Positions 59,388 to 64,000 of a DNA stretch of 64,000 nt are shown piece by piece. Position numbers and translations under genes: made by a program. The DNA is from Ignavibacteria bacterium RIFOXYB12_FULL_35_14 (GTDB lineage: Bacteria > Bacteroidota > Ignavibacteria > Ignavibacteriales > Ignavibacteriaceae), in assembly GCA_001803045.1 (NCBI GenBank), contig MHAR01000006.1, positions 1-64,000 of the forward strand, read 5' to 3'. Position 1 is the first letter of the stretch; each line of letters opens with the position of its first letter. The notes below the pieces were generated by a model. That model did not search any database, had not been told where the DNA came from, and was given only the letters and a program-made list of their open reading frames with translations.

Positions 59388-61370
59388 ATGAGTGAACATC
59401 ATGTCGGACAAATAAAAGGGCTTCCCGAAAATGCTTATCAAGAGCTTAAAGCGGGTGAAGAATATAAACCTCTTATGCCTGCGAGTTCTACTCCGCAGGA
59501 AATTACTCCATATTCAGTAATCATGGGTTTGCTTATGGCTGTGCTGTTTTCAGCCGCTGCTGCATATCTTGGATTAAAAATTGGACAAGTTTTTGAAGCT
59601 GCAATTCCAATTGCAATAATTGCAGTTGGAGTTTCTTCACTGTTCAAAATAAAAGGATCGCTCGGACAAAATGTGATTATTCAATCCATCGGGCAAAACT
59701 CGGGATTGATTGTGGCAGGAGCAATCTTCACAATTCCCGCATTGTACATTCTTAACCTCGAGACACACTTTTACCAGCTATTTTTTGCATCGGCTTTTGG
59801 CGGAATGCTGGGAATTCTTTTTTTAATTCCATTTAGGAAATATTTTGTTGCAGAGATGCACGGCAAGTTTCCTTTTCCCGAAGCTACGGCAACAACTGAA
59901 ATTTTAGTTGCAGGCGAAAAAGGAGGAAAGCAAGCGCTTGTACTTGTTGTCAGCGGCTTGATAGGTGGAGCTTATGATTTTATAATTGCTACATTCGGAT
60001 GGTGGAGTGAAATATTCACCACAAGAGTTTTTGGTTTTGGCGAAATGCTTGCCGATAAGTTTAAGCTTGTATTTAGATTGAATGTAGGCTCTGCTGTGAT
60101 GGGTCTTGGTTATATTGTCGGATTGAAATATGCCGCAATTATTTGTGCGGGTTCTTTTGTTTCATGGTATCTTTTAATTCCTGTTATTTCGTACTTCGGT
60201 GCCGGTTTAACAGAAACATTTGGAACCAATGCAACAAAATTAATTTCTGCAATGACAGCCGAAGAAATCTTCAGGCAATATGTCCGTCATGTTGGTATTG
60301 GCGGAATTGCAATGGCTGGAATTATCGGAATCATCCGTTCATCAAAAATTATTAGAGATGCAATCTCGCTGGGCTTTAAAGAAATTTTTGAAAAGAAAAC
60401 TTCAGCAAACGGCGGATTACGGACTCAGCTTGATGTTTCAATGAAAATAATCATCAGCGGATTGGTGATTACTACTATACTTCTATTTTTGTTTTTCCAC
60501 CTTGGAGTTGTTGATAATCTCGGCTGGGCTTTGGCAGGATTGCTGATTGTACTCATCATTTCATTTTTGTTCACGACTGTTGCCGCTAACGCAATTGCAA
60601 TAGTAGGAACAAACCCTGTAAGCGGTATGACGTTGATGACTTTGATTCTTTCTTCAATTGTACTTACATCAATTGGGCTGAAAGGGCAATCGGGAATGAT
60701 TGCGGCGTTAATTATCGGCGGTGTTGTATGCACGGCACTTTCGATGGCTGGCGGATTCATCACTGATTTAAAGATTGGTTACTGGCTTGGCTCGACTCCG
60801 CGCAAACAAGAGCAGTGGAAAGTTTTAGGCGTAATTGTTTCAGCTTTAACCGTTGGTTTTGTAATGATGATATTGAACGAAACATACGGATTCGTTGGTG
60901 AAGGCGCACTTGTCGCACCGCAAGCAAATGCTATGGCTGCGGTTATTCAACCTTTGATGGATCAGCAGCCAGCACCGTGGACTCTTTATATTGTTGGAGC
61001 AATACTCGCACTTGTATTAACTATGATAAAAGTTCCGGCGCTTGCATTTGCACTCGGCATGTACATTCCGCTTGAACTAAACACGCCTTTACTTGTCGGC
61101 GGATTGATAGCTCATTATGTTTCTACTCGCAGTAAAGATGAAAAAATAAATAATGCACGAAGAGAACGCGGAACATTGATTGCATCCGGATTTATTGCCG
61201 GTGGTGCTTTAATGGGAGTTGTAAGCGCAATATTAAGATGGCAGGGCTTTAATTGGGTTAATATTGAGTGGGCAGAATCTCATTCCGCTGAGTTGTTTGC
61301 AATAATTATGTTTTCGGTTATTTGTCTTTATATGATTTGGGATTCGCTACGAGGAAAGCCGGAAGAATAA
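59388..61370 (+). CDS. OPT family oligopeptide transporter
   Basis: 660 residues with about 15 membrane helices. Matches the bacterial OPT family: PYSVIMGLLMAVLFSAAAAYLGLKIGQVFEAAIPIAI-type start (about 43-80), LGQNVIIQSIGQNSGLIVAGAIFTIPAL (about 92-120), FPEATATTEILVAGEKGGKQ (about 163-182), NPVSGMTLMTLILSSIVLTSIGLKG (about 410-434), and a final LPLELNTPLLVGGL-like segment. Imports small peptides or metal-peptide complexes. Ribosome site AAAAAAGGAAAAAA before the ATG. Confidence 0.9.
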   Translation: MSEHHVGQIKGLPENAYQELKAGEEYKPLMPASSTPQEITPYSVIMGLLMAVLFSAAAAYLGLKIGQVFEAAIPIAIIAVGVSSLFKIKGSLGQNVIIQSIGQNSGLIVAGAIFTIPALYILNLETHFYQLFFASAFGGMLGILFLIPFRKYFVAEMHGKFPFPEATATTEILVAGEKGGKQALVLVVSGLIGGAYDFIIATFGWWSEIFTTRVFGFGEMLADKFKLVFRLNVGSAVMGLGYIVGLKYAAIICAGSFVSWYLLIPVISYFGAGLTETFGTNATKLISAMTAEEIFRQYVRHVGIGGIAMAGIIGIIRSSKIIRDAISLGFKEIFEKKTSANGGLRTQLDVSMKIIISGLVITTILLFLFFHLGVVDNLGWALAGLLIVLIISFLFTTVAANAIAIVGTNPVSGMTLMTLILSSIVLTSIGLKGQSGMIAALIIGGVVCTALSMAGGFITDLKIGYWLGSTPRKQEQWKVLGVIVSALTVGFVMMILNETYGFVGEGALVAPQANAMAAVIQPLMDQQPAPWTLYIVGAILALVLTMIKVPALAFALGMYIPLELNTPLLVGGLIAHYVSTRSKDEKINNARRERGTLIASGFIAGGALMGVVSAILRWQGFNWVNIEWAESHSAELFAIIMFSVICLYMIWDSLRGKPEE

Positions 61371-61468
61371 AATTTGTAGGGAATGATCTCCTGATCATTC
61401 CGCCATTTTAGTTGATGTAAAACTAAAAATAAATGCGGAACAACCCGGAGGTTGTTCCCTACAAAATT
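61371..61468. mobile_element. TTTGTAGGGAA-type MITE-like element
   Basis: The left arm (61371-61403) and right arm (61435-61468) are inverted copies: TTTGTAGGGAATGATC... and ...GGTTGTTCCCTACAAAA. Each arm also forms its own hairpin, GGAATGATC/GATCATTCC and GGAACAACC/GGTTGTTCC, both perfect. A small non-coding repeat in the gap after the OPT gene. Confidence 0.65.
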
Positions 61469-61470
61469 AG

Positions 61471-61510
61471 AAACTCCGCCTATGAGAGATTATCGGCGGA
61501 GTTTTTGTTT
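61471..61510 (+). terminator. Intrinsic terminator after the OPT gene
   Basis: AAACTCCGCC (61471-61480), loop of 14 nt, GGCGGAGTTT (61495-61504) then TTTGTTT. A 10-bp stem and U run, shortly after the OPT gene and its repeat. Confidence 0.75.
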
Positions 61511-61548
61511 CACCGACGAAAATTTTATCGCTACTATCAGAAAATGTT

Positions 61549-62553
61549 CTATAAGCTATATAAATATTGTAATGACAATAGATTTTTTCGCTTGATAGTG
61601 AAACTAGATATTTCCCTATGATTACCACCTCCAGCTTTATTTTTTTTACATCTGATATTTTCTTTTAAGAAGAGGCGTATGCGCCCTTTATTTTTATTTA
61701 TGAATCGGACTTCATTTTTAGTCAAAATTATTTTATCGATTGGCATCTGTGAGCCTTTAACCTCAACGTAAAATTTTTGATTTCCCTTTTCACAGAGTAA
61801 GTCGCATGGATTCCTCGAAGATATATTTATTACCGAATACCCTTTATTCCTATAATATTTTTCTGCTGAATTCATTGCATTTAACTCAACATATTTTCTG
61901 GTTTTAGGATCTATACTAAATCCTTGTGAAGCAGAATTTATTAACTCAAGCTGTTCCTCAAGAGTTTTGCTTGATTGTAATTCTTCTTCCCGACTATGTA
62001 GAATATTAGGTCCGTCATAGTTATTTACAAATTCCGTAACGGTTTCAAACCATTTTGTTTTATAGAATTTCCCGATATGACTATATAAGTATGAGATATT
62101 TTTTTGTCCAATTGATCCTTCCCCAGACGGAATAACACAATTCCGATTATAGGTCGGTAATAGGATTGCATCTTTAACTTTGCATTTGGCGATTATCCAC
62201 CCCCTCTTTCCGATGCTTTGGAAGTTTCGATATATTGTCGCTTTTTTATACCATCCAACAACTACTTGTTCATTACCAAATTCAGGTGGTTTACGGGCGA
62301 CAAAAACAAGAGTAGAATTTTCTAATCGATCAGAAAAGCAATTTGGATTAATGCGTTCAAGCTTTAATCCTTTAGGACCACAAGAAAAAGAAGCATATAC
62401 ATAACCATTTGTATTCTTGAAATTAACCACCTCACCCCCAATATTGTCAATATTGTATCCGCCACCACCTATTGGTCTTTCATCGCCTTTTTGTGATCCC
62501 GCATAAAATTTCATCCATCCGATTCTGGCTAATAATAAATTATTTGTTTTCAT
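61549..62553 (-). CDS. DUF3883-domain protein (NO VEIN C-terminal type)
   Basis: 334 residues. The C-terminal third (about 215-300) matches DUF3883: RKYVELNAMNSAEKYYRNKGY, NPCDLLCEKGNQKFYVEVKG (D...E.K, a PD-(D/E)XK-like core), then MPIDKIILTKNEVRFINKNK. The N-terminal 200 residues begin MKTNNLLLARIGWMKFYAGS and hold an unassigned beta domain ending GWIIAKCKVKDAILLPTYNR. Possibly a restriction-type or defence protein (inference). The region upstream has no obvious partner other than the next gene. Confidence 0.75.
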   Translation of the reverse strand: MKTNNLLLARIGWMKFYAGSQKGDERPIGGGGYNIDNIGGEVVNFKNTNGYVYASFSCGPKGLKLERINPNCFSDRLENSTLVFVARKPPEFGNEQVVVGWYKKATIYRNFQSIGKRGWIIAKCKVKDAILLPTYNRNCVIPSGEGSIGQKNISYLYSHIGKFYKTKWFETVTEFVNNYDGPNILHSREEELQSSKTLEEQLELINSASQGFSIDPKTRKYVELNAMNSAEKYYRNKGYSVINISSRNPCDLLCEKGNQKFYVEVKGSQMPIDKIILTKNEVRFINKNKGRIRLFLKENIRCKKNKAGGGNHREISSFTIKRKNLLSLQYLYSL

Positions 62554-62716
62554 GTTACCTCAAAATAATATTTGAAAAATTCAAACCAATTATGCTTAAG
62601 TAAACCAACTGAATAATTAATATTTTTCCTCACAGAAATTTACAATAGATTAGTCCAAATGGTCTGCAAATTCTAGTTATCAACTCAGTTTAAACTTATT
62701 TCATTTTTTAAGAATA
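62554..62716. other. Intergenic, nothing recognised
   Basis: AT-rich, no coding frame or repeat identified between the DUF3883 and DUF2130 genes. Confidence 0.35.
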
Positions 62717-63952
62717 TTAATGTTCAAGCTCTTTTATTTCTACAAACTCTTTCTTTGGTGGAGGCAATAGCTTTGTTTTATCCGTCAGTTGATTTTGGAC
62801 TAAACCTTTGAGTTTAGAGTCAATTAAACCAACGTCAGAGTAAAGTCGAATGTATATTGAATATCGTTTTTCCCAGCGATCTCTATGGGACTTGATTTCA
62901 ACTTTTAGATCTTTTGCTAAATCAATTAGTTGGTTAGCAACATCATTCATCTTATTGTTGTACTCTGAACTAGAGAGGTAATCATAAACTTGTTGAACCG
63001 CTTTCTGTTTGGCTTCGTTTGTTACCTTGAGTAAAGCAATTTTGACAAGACTCTCTCTGAGTGTGTATGTTATTGGTTCAAGACTTACTGGACTAATAAC
63101 GAAGACTGTTTTCTCTACGAAGTAATATTGTTTTTTGGATGGAAAGGCGTTGGTTACGAGAATGGCAAAATCAGCCTCTCGAAGTCGTCGAGCCTCTTTC
63201 GCTTGCTCGATGTGGTTTTTGTTGAATGATTTAACTTTTTTGCATTCATATACTATCCTTCCGATTTCCTTTCCTTGTTCAACAACAAATTGGATGATAT
63301 CACCACCTTTGCCAGGATGTTCAAATTTATCTTTTGGAAATAGTTCCTTAAGCTTTGTAAGGAGTTTTGATTCTTCAAGTAAACCTTCGATTTGAGGAGT
63401 GATGCCTTTTTCTATCTGCTCTTTGAGTTTTTTTATTTCTTCGTTGGCTTGTTCATATTTCTTAGCAGAAACCTTGAGACTATTTTCAAGTTGGATCATC
63501 TTATTTTGAGTCCTTTTGAATTCAGTTTCTTGTTTCTTGAATAGTTTTTTTTGCTCGGTAACACCTTGTTCGATACCTTTTTTGATTTCACTTTTCATTC
63601 TGAGCTGAAATGATTTTTCAAGCTGGCTGCGTTGCTCTCTGAGTTTGAGTTCAGATTTTTTTGATTGCTCACTAAGCATCTTTTTTGTCTCTGTACTGAG
63701 CTTAGTCTGTTCAGCTTTAAATTGTTTGGCTTGTTGCCGAACTTGTTTTTTGTACTCGACTCCCTGTTGCTTAAGCCTCTTTCGTTCGTTCTCAAGTGTT
63801 TTTTTGATCGCTTTTTCTTTTTCCTTGAATTTTTTCTGTTCTTCTTCAAGGTGTCTAATGTGTTCCTGCTTCTCTTTCCAGAGACCGAGAGCCTTATCAT
63901 ATTCAACTTCTGTGAGAATCTTTCCGCAAACTGGGCATTTATAAGTTGCCAT
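62717..63952 (-). CDS. DUF2130-domain coiled-coil protein with nuclease-like core
   Basis: 411 residues. An N-terminal CPVCGK (zinc-ribbon-like, residues 5-10), then a very long charged coiled coil (about 25-190, mostly K, E, Q), and a DUF2130 core (about 200-310): GKGGDIIQFVVEQGKEIGRIVYECKKVKSF (D and ExK of a PD-(D/E)XK-like site), HIEQAKEARRLREADFAILVTN, then VFVISPVSLEP. The remaining C-terminal 100 residues are helical. GGAGG lies before the ATG. Function unknown. Confidence 0.8.
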   Translation of the reverse strand: MATYKCPVCGKILTEVEYDKALGLWKEKQEHIRHLEEEQKKFKEKEKAIKKTLENERKRLKQQGVEYKKQVRQQAKQFKAEQTKLSTETKKMLSEQSKKSELKLREQRSQLEKSFQLRMKSEIKKGIEQGVTEQKKLFKKQETEFKRTQNKMIQLENSLKVSAKKYEQANEEIKKLKEQIEKGITPQIEGLLEESKLLTKLKELFPKDKFEHPGKGGDIIQFVVEQGKEIGRIVYECKKVKSFNKNHIEQAKEARRLREADFAILVTNAFPSKKQYYFVEKTVFVISPVSLEPITYTLRESLVKIALLKVTNEAKQKAVQQVYDYLSSSEYNNKMNDVANQLIDLAKDLKVEIKSHRDRWEKRYSIYIRLYSDVGLIDSKLKGLVQNQLTDKTKLLPPPKKEFVEIKELEH

Positions 63953-64000
63953 TGGGTTACCTCCAGCTAGTTAACAAACTGACATATAAATGTCATAAAA

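Noticed and set aside
1-64000. tRNA, rRNA, tmRNA or known riboswitch genes
   Set aside because: None recognised by eye on either strand; a covariance-model search would be needed to exclude them.

Overview
This 64-kb chromosomal window is AT-rich and looks like an Ignavibacteria-type member of the Bacteroidota/Chlorobi group. Evidence: a secreted protein ends in a Por (type IX) secretion tail with the FPNPFNP motif, there is an OmpA protein with thrombospondin-3 repeats, several start regions carry a TTG-N19/20-TAnnTTTG-like promoter, and the genes for a TPP-II-like protease, an OPT transporter, a DtxR-FeoA-FeoB iron cluster and DUF2911 fit that group. I saw no rRNA or tRNA genes.

Layout. 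0.3-9.9 kb: a PyrD-like flavoprotein, small membrane proteins, a HEPN/MNT toxin-antitoxin pair with a frameshifted HEPN gene, a HerA-like ATPase, then a ferrous-iron operon (two DtxR-family proteins, the second membrane-anchored and fused to FeoA, and FeoB). feoB is cut in two by a small cassette with terminal inverted repeats that carries a GxxExxY nuclease-like gene. 9.9-16.6 kb: exonuclease III, remains of a class II photolyase, an orphan PAS histidine kinase, DUF2911, a HEAGH membrane protein, a MORN/TonB protein and MgtE. 16.9-22 kb: nucleotide-sugar genes (WbpD-like acetyltransferase, RfbC, DegT aminotransferase, Fcl, Gmd) with a decayed four-helix-bundle gene between fcl and gmd. 22-27.1 kb: ECF sigma factor, membrane anti-sigma-like protein and a 1156-residue TPR-CHAT protease in one operon. 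27-32 kb: a secreted T9SS protein, OmpA/TSP3, an O-antigen ligase and a glycosyltransferase fragment. 32.4-37.9 kb: PepT, a U32 peptidase (TrhP type), ProS and a protein made of seven Myb/SANT-like repeats.

38.1-48 kb holds a complete type I-C CRISPR-Cas locus on the minus strand (cas3-cas5c-cas8c-cas7c, then cas4-cas1-cas2, then a 7-repeat array). A RhuM gene and a broken Bro-N gene are wedged between cas7 and cas4. cas8c contains an internal start with a strong Shine-Dalgarno that should give the small subunit Cas11c. Next comes a split-HipA (HipBST-like) toxin-antitoxin operon at 48.3-49.7 kb, then NUDIX, YkvA, an S9 peptidase, a methyltransferase, RlmD and RsmI. A probable protein-scavenging pair follows (secreted TPP-II-like S8 protease plus OPT transporter), and the window ends in two genes with nuclease-like domains (DUF3883, DUF2130).

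Two themes run through the window. First, gene decay: HEPN, feoB, phr, the four-helix bundle, a GT2 and Bro-N are all broken. Second, small palindromic repeats: 15-20-bp TCC...GGA hairpins sit inside a T9SS gene, inside Bro-N (shifting its frame) and inside another repeat; a GTCATTCCGG hairpin sits in frame in cas4; larger hairpin or MITE-like elements fill intergenic gaps. The multi-gene system most worth testing is the sigma / anti-sigma / TPR-CHAT operon.
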